Shown in pieces: positions 24,689-36,421 of a stretch of DNA of 64,000 nt. A model generated the notes under the pieces. It made no database searches, was not told where the DNA came from, and saw nothing but the letters and a program-made list of their open reading frames with translations. A program made the position numbers and the translations under genes. Positions within the stretch are counted from its first letter, which is position 1, and each line of letters opens with the position of its first letter. The DNA is from Cantharellus purpuraceus (taxonomy: Eukaryota > Basidiomycota > Agaricomycetes > Cantharellales > Hydnaceae). The stretch lies in assembly GCA_025174535.1 (NCBI GenBank), contig JALBUN010000012.1:806001-870000 (forward strand). The letters run 5' to 3'.

Positions 24689-25312
24689 ATGGGAGCTTTC
24701 ATTTGGCATGATTGGGCGCGTTTAGTAACCATCAGTGCATGTGTTTGTAAGTCAGGTTCTCTTGTACGCATAGCACAACCTCATCTCTTGCAGACACTGT
24801 CTGGGCCAGTTTCTGGGGTTTGGTGTATCGCAAGTTCTTCTGGGACTTTGTCAATGGCACGCTTCGTAATCCAGGGGGGCTACAGTACGCTAGCCATCTA
24901 GATGTGGAAAAGCACCTCGTGTTCATTGACGTCTCTTTAGGCCTGCAAACAGCGACAAGGTATTCATTGACATCATAGTAAAGGCCCCAGTTATCCAAAT
25001 TCTGGCCATGGTCCTTGGGTTTGCGATACTCGCGCTCGAATTGCCGGTGCCACGGCTGAAAGGCACAAGTATACATCGCAGCTGGGTTATAAGGATAGTG
25101 CTCTTAGCAGTGCAGGCTTTCTTGACCATCCTGTTCTATCAGGTTTGACTACTTGCAACTTGCTTGAAGCACGGCACTTATGTGGATCACTTTAGGGGAC
25201 AAACGCCGCGTTATATTCGTGCATTGGTATAGTTGGATACACGATAGCCCAGGTACGCGGCGAAGAGATGCAGTCAGCGAAGGATAATAAAGGCCGTGGA
25301 GGGAGGGCTTGA
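24689..25312 (+). CDS. Small conserved membrane protein (DUF7727-like)
   Basis: Four exons (24689-24746, 24794-24884, 24941-25142, 25196-25312) encode 155 residues. The sequence opens MGAFIWHDWARLVTISACVYTVWASFWGL, continues RKFFWDFVNGTLRNPGGLQP, and has further hydrophobic segments (IIVKAPVIQILAMVLGFAILAL, RIVLLAVQAFLTILFYQ, LYSCIGIVGYTIAQ), so about four membrane passes are likely. The last residues are charged. I recognise the family as an uncharacterised basidiomycete membrane protein. All splice phases fit, and the four introns fall between or at helix ends. No function is known to me. Confidence 0.82.
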
Positions 25313-25596
25313 ATACTGTCTCGTTATGAGCTTGGTTTAATAGGGCAGGAAACCTGAGTCGTATGTGGGCCTGGTTGCCCACGATCAGACTCACTACTTT
25401 CTTCATTGCTTCTTACCCTTCAGCTTCAGGGCTACTCTTCTCATTCTTTTACCCTGTTATACTTGATTATCCTACTTGAGGGTGGAGTTGCGATACTAGT
25501 ACTTGCTAGTCAGAGTGGGTCTGCTATCACTGTACGACTCACACATGCCGGATGCGACATTTCAGCGCGCTAAGGCTTGATGGATTATTGTCGTGA

Positions 25597-27053
25597 ATGA
25601 CATTTGGTAACCAGTTGCTTCGCGCTGTGTCCTGTGGGAGCGGCACCTTTGTCACTCCGCGGCTAATCCGAGTCATGTCGACTGGGCCGAAGCAGTTACA
25701 ACTTTTTTCGCGAGTTCAATCAGCCTTTGATGAAGCTCTTAGTTCTGGTGACCTCTTATTCTTCCCCTCAACTGTACATCCACATCTGGACTCCGGGGTG
25801 CAGGTGAGGGTCCCATCGCTGTGTCGATCGTGTCAGCTCTGGGTCTAATACATGCACGTGTACCATGCTCAACCCATAGTTTGAGCTAAGACTGTGTCCC
25901 GCACTCCAGCATAAGCCCGGTCCTCCTGTTAATATTGTAGACAAACAAGCAAAAGGTCAATATGATCCATTCGCCCCACCCTACAACCCGAGACTTTTTG
26001 TAGGCGACTTGGAGAGTGATGATGGTGACTATGTTGTGCTGGTATTGCAACCCACTTTGGTACTTTGTAACACTGTCTAACTTTTTGACAGCTGAATAAA
26101 TACTCTGTGATCCCAACTCATTTTCTTCTCGTGACAAAAGGTGACAGCCTATTGCGATGTTATGTTAGGTGTCAGCTATTCATATTAGGCAGACTTCCAA
26201 TCACAGTCGTCCCCGCCGTTGCCAGCGGATTTGCTTGTATGCCGTTGATGTCGTGTCTCGTGGGACGTGTCGCTAATACCAAGGTCAGCAAGCATACTTG
26301 CTTCTTCTTGCCGCACGTCGTTCGGGACAAAACTACTTCATGTTCTTTAATTGTAAGTGACTTCATTTTGCAATACGACGAAGTGAACTCGTGGATTGAA
26401 CTGGCTGTACAGGCGGAGGCCTAAGTGGTGCCAGTCAATCCCATAAGCATCTGCAATTCATTCCTGTGGCCTCTGGTAATGAAGGACCCCCCACAGAAAA
26501 GCTTGCCAAGTCACAGGTTTTAGAAGCTCACAGTAGGTCTCATGTATTCACGCACCAACCATCCTTGAAGTGTACGACTCCAGCTGGGCCTTTCTCCATC
26601 GACATCCTTCCTTATACCAACTATGTCTTCCGATTGTCATCTTCCTTACCTTCGCTTTCTTCTGAGGACATCATGGACACACTTTCCCAAGCGTTCTTAC
26701 TGCTGCTTGACCTCGTTCTCACGGCCGTGAGACAAGACCCATCTCACCCATCAGGGCCCCCATCGTACAATGTCATTTTGACACTTGAACACCTGCACGT
26801 CATACCCCGGTCTAAAGAAAAATATGCATTCCGCAAAAACGGGGAGGTGAGCCTTCTGGATGCATTCCAGATCTCCGAGCTTAAAATCTGACGCATCGGT
26901 GAGTAGCTCCTGAGTGTGAATGGACTGGGGTATGCTGGAATGCTCCTAGCCAAGAACGATGTCGAAGTAGAAGCTATGAAGGAAGAAGGATTGGGTAGGA
27001 TCCTAGGTGAATTAGGCTTGCAGAAATCAGAATTATCTGTAGAAGAGGATTAG
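25597..27053 (+). CDS. APA2: Ap4A phosphorylase (ATP adenylyltransferase)
   Basis: Degrades diadenosine tetraphosphate to ADP and ATP. Seven exons (25597-25803, 25880-26041, 26092-26140, 26193-26236, 26289-26352, 26413-26846, 26907-27053) give 368 residues from the first ATG. Landmarks: FELRLCPALQHKP, FAPPYNPRLFVGDL, LNKYSVIPTHFLLVTKDFQSQ, then the HIT-like active site GGLSGASQSHKHLQFIPV, and the C-terminal YNVILTLEHLHVIPRSKEKY and VNGLGYAGMLLAK. A second in-frame ATG at 25675 starts MSTGPKQL; the 26 residues before it are Arg-containing and lack acidic residues, so they could be a mitochondrial presequence. Either start is possible. Confidence 0.92.
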
Positions 27054-27136
27054 AGCATCTTAGATATTCCAATTCTTCACGGTAGTACAGAATCCTAAGT
27101 TTGAAGTCCGACTCTCCTTGATTCTGCATTGTGATC

Positions 27137-29271
27137 ATGAATGTAACCCCACGGCCGCCACCCACCAGACCACACGTTGGTATAACTCCTTCCTCCCATT
27201 TCTCATCGTATTCTTCCGCGGACTGGGGCGAAGATGACGCATGGGATAGCGCAAGCGACCACGAATCGCCAGTCGATACGACGTCCATACCCGGACGCTC
27301 CTCTTCTCCTGCTGTATCTGTCCCCCGACGGCCAAATGCCAACAGATCTAACTCTACCCTCGCGTTTTCTTATACGCATCTTACGGCACCCAGCCCGTCA
27401 TCCTACCCTCCTAGCCAACCATCATCGATTCCTTCCGCCTCGCAGCCATCGGACTCCAAGGCTGGATGGACCATGGTCAGGACGGAGCAAGAAGTACTAA
27501 GAAGTCAGGAAGCTGCTGGGGATGAGATGCAAGCGGACATGGAGCCCAAGCAAAAGACTGTTAGTGGCGATGTTGACGTTGAAGGCGATATGATCGTTGG
27601 CGACCTGGAGCAGGATCAAGAGCCAGTGCGGCCGCGATGTGGAAAGGAATCAATAAGACGTGATGCTGAAGAGCTTGTAAATGGTGTGTTAGCAGTGTGA
27701 CGGTTTAATTTAGTGCTCAAAGCATTCAGTAGACCCTTTCTATTCGCTCCGAAATCCTGTTCGACGAAAAAAGGGCAAGTCATCCAGTCCTTCCCGGGAA
27801 AGTCATGGTGCTGGATCAGCATCTATGCGTCGCGAGCGCTCGATACGCACTAATCGTCGACAGAAGTTTGAAGAGTGCTTATTAGCTCAAGATGTGAATA
27901 TAGGTGCATGCACCCTACATGGACCAAGGCATTGGCTTACTCTCTTGCCTTCATTCAGCCGAGCTCCGAAAGTTGGCTTGGTCAGGTGTTCCCGATGATT
28001 TACGACCTATTGCATGGCAGTTGTTACTGGTCCGTTGCAGTCGTTCTGGAGACTGCATGAGTGCTAATAGGGCGAGTTAGGGCTATCTTCCACTACCAAC
28101 TCCATTGCGCATCTCTACATTAACTCGTAAACGCGAAGAGTATCAAGCCCTTGTTAATGTTGCCTTTGCTCGTGGACGTGACAGCCTTGATCAACAAATC
28201 TGGCATCAAATTGAAATTGATGTTCCTCGCACCCGACCAGGCATCCGACTTTGGATGGAAGGTGGTACACAGCGAGTGAGTACCATTCGCTGAATGACGC
28301 GTACGCATGTTTCGCCTGGGACCTTTTCCATATCCCATCGCACTCGAGCAGATTCGTAACGTGACACTCAACTCATTCTCGTCTCACTTTGTTACCAGAG
28401 TCTAGAACGGATACTATATGTCTGGGCTATCCGACATCCCGCGAGCGGGTATGTGCAAGGTATAAATGACCTAGTCACACCTTTTTTTCAAATATTTTTA
28501 TCCGCCTACATTGGTCTGTTGTTCGCATTTCCTCAATGCTTAATTTGACGAGCCGACTTTGCGACATTTAATAGATTCCGACCCAGAGCAATTCGACCCT
28601 TCTCTACTTCCACCCACTATACTCAATGCCATTGAAGCAGATTCATTCTGGTGCCTCTCCCGCCTTCTAGATGGCATTCAGGACAATTATATTTTCGCGC
28701 AGCCGGGAATTCAGAGAAGTGTGAAGCGAATGGCTGACCTGGTTGCTCGTATAGATGGTAGGCTAACTGCTAATTGACTGGCCCAACTGATCCATAATAT
28801 AGCACCGTTATCGGCACATCTGGAAGCGCAGAACGTGGAATTTATGCAATTCGCATTTAGATGGATGAATTGCCTGTTGATGCGGGAGATCAGCGTTCGC
28901 AATACTATTCGTATGTGGGATACATATCTGGTAAGTATCGTGTAATATGTACACTCTACATCTCACTAACAGGGCGTGCTACTGAAGGCGGAAGGACCGG
29001 ATGCATTCTCCCAGTTTCACCTATATGTGTGCTCCGCGTTCCTTGTTAAATGGAGTGAAAAACTACGTGGTATGGATTTTCAGGTAAAAGTCTTATGTAT
29101 GTACTCTTGCGTTGTCAGCCTTATGTCGCATAACGTTAGGGCATCATCATGTTTCTGCAATCCCTTCCTACACAAGAGTGGACGGATCACGACGTCGAAT
29201 TACTTCTTAGCGAGGCATTCCTCCTCAACTCTGTCTGGCACCACGCACAAAGTCACTTCAATGGCAAGTAA
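27137..29271 (+). CDS. GYP1: TBC-domain Rab GAP, Gyp1/TBC1D22 type
   Basis: Rab GTPase-activating protein of the Golgi. Nine exons (27137-27683, 27730-27903, 27959-28029, 28081-28275, 28399-28513, 28575-28757, 28803-28930, 28988-29083, 29140-29271) encode about 546 residues. The first 200 residues are Ser/Pro-rich and disordered. The TBC domain begins AELRKLAWSGVPDDLRPIAWQ and has both catalytic fingers: arginine in IDVPRTRPGI and glutamine in GYVQGINDLV. It continues SLERILYVWAIRHPASG, FCAQPGIQ-like helices and EFMQFAFRWMNCLLMRE, ending LLLSEAFLLNSVW. Start is ATG at 27137. Intron 4 (123 nt) is the longest. It ends 138 bp from the oppositely oriented NUP2-like gene. Confidence 0.94.
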
Positions 29272-29409
29272 GGTAAATGTGCTAGGCAGGAGGCTGGTCG
29301 CATCGGAACCGTTATAGTCGATACATACACATTAGAGTGAAGTGAACTGGATGTGAAGCGTTTGTGCTCAAGGAAGGAAATGCAGTTCAGCGGCCTACAC
29401 TTATCTGAA

Positions 29410-31554
29410 CTAGGTGTCATGAGGGGGTAGCAAGCCATCCACCTCTTTTTGAATAGCTTCCTGCCAGCTGACCGCTTCGGCTTCATTAGGAACTCGTAGT
29501 TGATACAGAGTGGCAGTCTTGTCTTCACCCGGGACACTGAAAGATATCACTTTCTTCTTGCCATCAACCTTTGCTTGGAATCCAGGGAACAAGTTGAAAT
29601 TCTGTTGTTAGCTCACTTAAGCTTCAATCTAACGTTCAAATGTCGATCCCACGCACAAGAAGGATGTGTCCTGTGCTAGAGTTCCTCATTAATAGTCGTC
29701 GTTTTATGTCATCTCGTCCCTTAAGTTTCAATTGGCCTTAGTAGACAAATGAGTTTGTCATGAACGTTCGATAATTACATCCTTCCTTACCTTTGCCAAC
29801 TGAAACCCAGTTTTTCGTGTCTCCCGTTGTGACCATCTTGTAGGCATGTGCCTTAATTTCATGTAGTGTGACTTCATCTTCTTCGCCTGGCCCGTCTGCA
29901 TCATATGCACTGCCTTGAGATGGTGCAGGCGAAGGATCATGGGAAGATGACAACAAGGCTCCATCAGTTGCTTCCGAGCCTCCCTTCGACCCTGTGTCTT
30001 GAGAAGTATCTGATGTGTCCGGAGGCTTCAGTTCACCGGGAGTAATCGGTGGACTACCAAAGGCAAAGCCAACAGGATTCCCGATGCTCCCCTTCCCAAA
30101 TGAAAATGGGTTAGACGCGCTGGAACCCTTTCCAGTTCCAAACCCAAATGCAGATGGTGATGGAGGTGAAGGATTCGATGTAGTCGACTTGGAATGAAGC
30201 TGCGATGTTGATGACTCTCCAAGATAATCGGATGGCTTCGAGGAGCCCAGAAACGACGATAATCCTGGCGTCAGAGGTACTGCGGGGGCAGAAGGTTTAA
30301 AATTGAAAAGGGATGAAGAAATGTCTTTCCCTTTGATCTTATCATGTTCATTGAATGGCTTTTCCGGCGTGAAGTTGGTCGAGCCCATGTGATCCTTAGC
30401 GAGGATTGACTCACTGGCCGTAGAACCCAGCGGCGTGGCCAATATTGCCGACGTCTCTATTCCAGACGAGGACGTACTCTCTGGAGGAGACCTTTCAGTA
30501 CCGAATGATATCGGGTTTTCAGACGTCCTGGCCTTATTGGCTCTTGTAAATGATGAAGAGGATGACTCGTTCTCTGCATGGTCCAGCTTAGGAGTAAATC
30601 CTGATGCGTGCAATTGTGATGTGGCCGCACGTGTGTTATTTCCAAGACCGAAGAATGAGTGTGGGGGTGCTGGCATGGAGTGTGTACTCTCCGACAACGA
30701 AGGTGCCACAGCTGATACGGCTGTGCTGGTCTTATCAGACCCCAATGAAGAAGCGCCATCATCAAACGTCTTCTGGATGGAAGATCTCAATGACTTGTAT
30801 TTTTCCAATAGCTCAGAGATGTCCACGAAAGGATCCGCCTGAACAGCTTGGGTAATTGCATCAAGGAAGGATCTGTTTAGACCGCGAAGTGAAAGGAAAT
30901 AGTTATTTGCCGCATCTCGTTTCGTCCGCACCCCAGGTATTGAGGGAGGAGTGCTCGGTGGTGTAGGATTTGAAGTAGGAACAACAAAAGAAGACACTTT
31001 GAAAGATTGGGATGTTGAGGTCAGTTGAAAAGATTTTCCGGAGGATGCAGATGTAGTTTCTGGGGGTGGTGGTACGTTGGAATTTGCGTGAGATGTAGGA
31101 GGTGTAAAGGTGAATGCAGAGGGTGTTGAGCTTCCAAAGCCTTGAAATCCGCTGAACCGAGAAACAGGTTCGGGCGACTAAGAATTCAGGTTTCGCCATT
31201 GAAAAAGATAGATTGACGAGAAAATATACCTTTCTCGTCGTGCCGTTCGACGATTCAAGAAGTGGAGTAACTGACGTCGTTGGAGAAGCAGCAGACAAGC
31301 CGCGTTTGGGGAGGCTACGTACTCTGAGGAGTATATGATCAGTCTGAATTTGGGCTTGTAGCTCACAAATGTCTACCTTCGGGCAGAAAGAGTGGTTGGA
31401 TCAGCCTTCTGAATGCCTGTGGTTGGCTCCTGTGCAAAGATCATTTTCCAAGAGTTAATAAGTCGTATGACACGCCGAATTGGTTCCACCATACCTGAGA
31501 ATCTTCTTCTTCTACGTTATCCTTCGTGAGTTGCGATTCTGCAACTCGTTTCAT
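29410..31554 (-). CDS. NUP2: Nup2/Nup50-type nucleoporin with RanBD
   Basis: Nuclear pore basket protein helping importin-alpha recycling. Six exons (31495-31554, 31377-31429, 31230-31323, 29791-31177, 29657-29736, 29410-29601) give 621 residues. The start MKRVAESQLTKDN matches the importin-binding N-terminus of Nup50/Nup2. The centre is low-complexity with scattered FG-type motifs (FGLG, FGFG, FSFG, FAFG). A helical block ANNYFLSLRGLNRSFLDAI sits near residue 150. The C-terminal Ran-binding domain starts EVTLHEIKAHAYKM and runs over two introns through RLLMRNSSTGHILLNFNLFPGF and TATLYQLRVPNEAEA. Exons 5 and 6 supply the last half of the RanBD, which a naive reading would cut off at 29738. 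Confidence 0.9.
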
Positions 31555-31807
31555 CGTGTCTGTAAGTAACAACTTAAGCGTGGCGTCGAGAAAGGTTCCG
31601 CGGTGTTGAGCGGAGTTGGTTATTGTAAATGTTCTACACGTAGAGTACACGCATTACTGCATATGTAGGGCATTCTAAGATTATGAAGAAGAAACTCCTA
31701 TCATCCTGTAAACTAACTGCACATGGTGGAACAGGCCATCACATCGAAGTCCAAGCCCGCACTGACATGCATACGGTGGTGACCGCATGGCAAGACTATT
31801 CAGTCTC

Positions 31808-33344
31808 TTACAAGAACTGACGCGGCTCTTTAAGCAGCTGGACGATATGGATATCGTAGAAATATGCATTGAAGTATGGTAGCTAAGGCTTGTATTCTGT
31901 TGAAGTTCTGGTGATGAACCCCTTTACTTTCCACATCACGTCGAGTTTCTCCAACTGAATAACTTTGAGTATCGGAAGAAGAGCTTATTAGGTTGAACGC
32001 ACCAGGGGAAGAAACTCGGGTTCCCTTATTACTTCTCCGACAAGGTGCTCCAATTGATCCATCGACAATGCGCATAACTCTTTGACAGTACAGAGGTCTC
32101 TTAAACAGTCTGGAGGGACCAGAGCTTGAGGCGTTGTAAATGAGCTCTCGTTCAAGTTTTGATTGTGAGGTTTGCCTGTTGGATCACTGGAGTGGGTCAT
32201 ATTGGGCGTAGTAGAAGCAGTCTCGGCTAGGTTTTCTAGGCTGGACGTGATATAGCCCTGTGTCGAGTGCTTGGAGCTAGTCGAAGGATCATTGATTCCT
32301 GCAGCTACAGCAGCCGAAGAGCACGTCATGTGCATGTGGTGAGGTGAATTCCGATAATCTGTAGCTTTGTCAAGTCTTTGAGGGGAACTGGTGACAATCA
32401 ACGTCGGTGATAGAGAAGGTTTGCCAGCGTCCTGAGAGGCATGGAGCGAACAACTTTTGCGTGGGGTTGCAATCACATCGGGTACGTGTGTTGTAGCTCG
32501 ACATAACGGCAACTCAGATTTGTGCTGTATAGCGTGATCCTTTGCGGGAAGCAGACTGGGAGGCTGCATAATATGGGGTTTTTGCAGATTATTCACTAAG
32601 ACACCTGCATTCAGACTGAGAGAGTGCGGGCGGGAAGCGACAGAGAATGATTCAGTAGCAGTGTGCATATCGTTAGCTGGCGCAGGCATTGTATATGTGG
32701 CGGAGGTGGCTGCCATCGATTGGGCAGGCGCGCCGGCAGACGGAAGGCTTGCCTTGCATGGACAAATTCTGCAGATGCTGCCCACGAACTGAGTTGCCAA
32801 CAAGGGGTCTGTGAAGCAAATTTGAAATCGACGATATGCCTGAAGCAAAGGTGACACTCAGTTACATGTGAGAAAGAAGGCTTGATGGACAAACGGGGAG
32901 AGCTCCTGCAGGTGTGACACGTGGATGTAGATAACGGAATCCAACGACAGAATCACGATAAACCACCTTGAGGGGTGGACTCTGATGCTGAGCTCTTTTG
33001 GGAGCTTCAGACACGTGGGAAAACGAGTGTAAGTCTAGGTCTTCCTGCATTTGCATGTTGGATGCGTAAGACCATACAAATCGTAAATAACACACAAGGA
33101 AAACCACGGGCTCCTGCTGCACATGCTGCGTTGCGCTTCCCAAAGGAACCCAGAGTATTTTCACTTTAGCGGAGCGAAAATAACCATCAGGACTGACATC
33201 GTCCAAAAAGAGTTGTAATTTCGGATTAGAGAAATGCTGCCATTCACGGTCATAGCTTGTTGGATGCGTAGAGGAACGAGCTAGATTCTCAGCAGGGTAG
33301 GAACGAGAGTACTTCAGAAGATCATAAATAGTTTGGGTTGCCAT
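31808..33344 (-). CDS. Rec114-like protein (candidate)
   Basis: Exons 32895-33344, 32003-32839 and a short C-terminal part. Residues 1-180 look like one folded domain: IYDLLKYSRSYPAEN, HFSNPKLQLFLDDVSPDG, AKVKILWVPLG, VVFLVCYLRFVWSYA, VYRDSVVGFRYLHP and FQICFTDPLLATQF. About 200 Ser/His/Pro-rich residues follow, then a helical end (LCALSMDQLEHLVGEVIREPEFLPLLEKLDVMWK). PH-like N-terminus, long linker and C-terminal helix is the plan of Rec114, a meiotic double-strand-break factor that works with Mei4. I propose that, with low certainty. The very end is ambiguous: I favour a splice to LLKEPRQFL and stop at 31808, but read-through to 31681 is possible. It is divergent from the hydrolase gene by 116 bp. 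Confidence 0.6.
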
Positions 33345-33460
33345 ATCAAGGATAAACCAGGAACAAAAGCTTAGGCGCCCACAGAACATCAAGTAAATAT
33401 TGGCAAAACATTTCCATCGTGTTCACTGTCCTACTAGATTACACAATCACCTGTTGCTCA

Positions 33461-35139
33461 ATGTCTAACGGAAGGATTCCTGTAATCAGTATGTTACTGC
33501 GTTTTCTAATGGCAGTCTGAAAACTTACAATATCTCGAAGTTGACACTGATCCTGGCGTGGATGACATTCTGGCTATGTGAGCAGTCGACAGGATTGTAG
33601 ATTTGTTGATTGCTCTGTTTATATCCATGTTTCTTTTCTTTTGACTTTGAGTCTTCTTGCGCTTGCCTCACCAGAATTGGAAATCAAGGCAATCACCATC
33701 AATTTTGGCAAGTCTCTGTGGTCTCGTTTGTAACTATCAGCCTAAATGCCGGTTCAAGGCAATACTGGCGTAGATAACTCACAGTGTGTTGGGTATGAGG
33801 CTCAGTGGCACCAGTCACTCACAAGCAGCGTTTTTAAGCGCCAATGTTTTGAAATTATGGCATGTGTTGCATATGCACTTCGACGAACACCCAGATGATC
33901 GAGGGCGTTTCCCCATTTTCACCACTGGATACGAGGGATATCCGTTCCTCGCTCGCGGTAGCACTGGCCCACTGGGAGGCGAGCGGAAGTTGGCTGAATA
34001 TTTCCATGGCCGGTATGAGACGGCTGTGCATTCCTTGGTCTTTGGTACTGAGAAACTGTCAGAGATGGGTTATCCGACATCTCCACACGACACCCTGAGC
34101 TCTCGATACCTTCCGGATGGCAATCTGGATCACTTCGTTTGACGGAGCGCTGTGCTGTGGATCTTTCGCTAGACCTTATTCGATCCCATCCACCTCGCAG
34201 TATGACATACATCGCCTTGGGGCCACTTACCAATCTTGCTCGGATGATGCAGATGGATGCAGCTTGTGTTCGTGAAAGAATTGGTCGAGTAATTACAATG
34301 GGAGGTGTGTTTGAAGCTCCAGGCAATGTGACACCTGTAGCAGAGTGTGAGTTATTTCATCGATGCTATTAACCTCCGTTGACTTGGGCAGTCAATTTTT
34401 ATGCTGATCCATTCGCCGTGCGGGACCTTTTGAGTCCGCAGGATCCATCTAAAGGCATCCCTTTGGATCGGTTTATAATGCTTCCTTTGGACGTGACGAC
34501 CAACCACGACCTTCCTTTTTCAGAATACAAGAAATGGATAGATCCCGCATTTGCAGACACGCTGTCGCCATCGAAACCCGAGGCCAAGTCACCCCTTACA
34601 CACTTTACCACATCAGTCCTAGAGCAGACGGCAGAGGTACTCAGAATACCATTTTTGCGCGATCTGTCTTATGGAAAATCACAGGTGATGCGAGGATTTG
34701 GGGTGGACGCTGTGCAGCTTCACGACCCAATTACAGTGTGGTGTGCTATCTTTAATCCGCCTGTGCCGGACAACACGAACGCTCTGCCTTTGCGCAATGG
34801 GTGGGGAGCACGAAAGCGATTATTCCAAGTAGAGAGGTGATATTTTGCACCTGCACTTGGAATTCACTGAGTGACATACTAATGACTGGCAGGAGTGGAG
34901 AGTTGACTCGGGGGATGCTCGTCGTCGACAGAAGGAACGACGTAGGAAACTACCGACCTGGGGATAATCGTAGTCAAGTTCATGCTCTGAATCCTGCCAA
35001 AGAGGATCTGCGACTCTTTCAGGTTCAAAAGAGCGTGGACGCTGACGGTGTGATCGTTGTTACCAACAGTCCTGGACCTCAGGCACTCATGCGATTCATG
35101 TTTGAGAGAATTTGGGGAATCACAGGATGGAATATGTAA
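33461..35139 (+). CDS. Inosine-uridine preferring nucleoside hydrolase
   Basis: Hydrolyses ribonucleosides to base and ribose. Eight exons (33461-33488, 33541-33577, 33652-33707, 33759-33783, 33839-34012, 34063-34346, 34392-34836, 34893-35139) encode 431 residues. The calcium-binding signature IDTDPGVDDILA is split by introns at its start and end; LLALASPELEIKAITINFGN follows. TYIALGPLTNLARMM, ITMGGVFEAPGNVTPVAEFNFYADP and LPLDVTTNHDL, then VDAVQLHDPITVW carry the remaining active-site residues (Asp/His). The intron after 33707 uses a GC donor (GCAAGT). The length exceeds the usual 310-350 because of insertions, including a stretch after the NTGVDNSHANVLKLWHVL helix. Family assignment is firm. 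Confidence 0.92.
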
Positions 35140-36421
35140 ACATCAGAGCTTCGGCGAAGATAATGAATATGATGATTGTTGATCGGCGACTGCTAACGAC
35201 AGGCTGGCGGCATCCCTACGTACTACTATACTAATGATTGGTGGCTGGTAACCGGGAAATGATAAGGTCAAGGAAGTCGCCATGACGATACGCTGCTACA
35301 TTGCCGTTGAATTGTGGAGCTGTTTCTCCCATGGCGGAAACTAGAGTGGGTATTTAGCGGACGTTTCTTGCGGCAGTGTACTGGTAGGTGTGGTGGTAGG
35401 TGTGATCGCCTAGGCAAGGTTGAAGCCATGCCCGGAGATCTGCAGCGATGTGCACGCCGGTGTGATGCAAAGTAGGACAGCATGGGGCTTACAAAGTGGA
35501 CTAGGCCCCCCGGGGTATCCGAAGAATGATCCTGGTGTTGCGGTTGCTGCAGCGATTTCTTGTATCCCAGTGCGTATTGCGAGTCAGTGTTGACACTTTC
35601 AAGGACGCCATCCGGGGGTGAACTGTCTAAACACCGCCGTCAACAAACGCGGTGATGGAAGAGTACGAGATGCTTCTATATATAGTTCGAGCACGTATCT
35701 GCAATCTCTACAACTTCTTCTGTTACCAATACATCTGCCTCTGTGGCTAGGGCCTATTCATCATGCATCAAAGCTTGCAGTGAGAATTGGACCATGTACA
35801 GTACCCGTTGCAACTCCTCGGGAATGTGTCAATTGCACTGGATGAATAGGGTTGGTCTGCATGTATGCGCCTCTTGCTGTCGATGCTGCCAAGATTTCTG
35901 GTAGAGACGGGTCATGCACACTATATGTTATATGGATAATTTTCTGCCATGACCTGGTGATGAACTTGAAGCAACAAACATTGTACTAGAAGAACTGGAC
36001 CACACAGTCCTTAAGCTCAAGAAAAGTAGAAGGTAACGGCCGCTTTAGCTAGGAGAATGCCTGAGGGCATGAGAATGGGAAGTAAGAAGCTGCGGAACTT
36101 CCCGCTATATACCTCCGGCCGCGGAGGCTTTGTAACGTTGAACATGGCAGGCTTTGAGAAGTATACGTACTGTAAGTCTCTTAAGTCTTTGAGGCCAGAC
36201 ATATTATGTAAAGCTGAGTTTAAAAGGGTTAGGCACTAGGGCGTTCACTCGTCACCATAAGACTGACTGAAGTCTTACATACCGGTTGCATACCCCAAGC
36301 CGCATTCTCAGCTCATCGACAGGTACGACTGCTAAGAGATCACCCCAGACACAACCAGCTGTTGACCGCCACGCAAATTGACAAACAAGCGTCACAGCAA
36401 CGCTTCCGGTTGTCGTAGCTT
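35140..36421. other. Intergenic, no supported gene
   Basis: 1.28 kb upstream of SEY1. A 61-codon minus-strand frame (36017-36202) ends in a hydrophobic stretch and a 35-codon plus frame begins near 35465; neither matches a known small protein. No RNA gene was recognised. Confidence 0.45.

Noticed and set aside
28276..28398. 123-nt GYP1 intron as a snoRNA host
   Set aside because: No proper C/D box pair or guide sequence is visible.
29738..30997. Nucleoporin ending at an in-frame stop at 29738
   Set aside because: The apparent end lies in an intron. Splicing at 29791|29736 continues the Ran-binding domain into two further exons.
36017..36202. 61-codon minus frame with a hydrophobic end, considered as a small mitochondrial membrane subunit
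   Set aside because: Compared with remembered TOM and ATP synthase small subunits, no convincing match was found.
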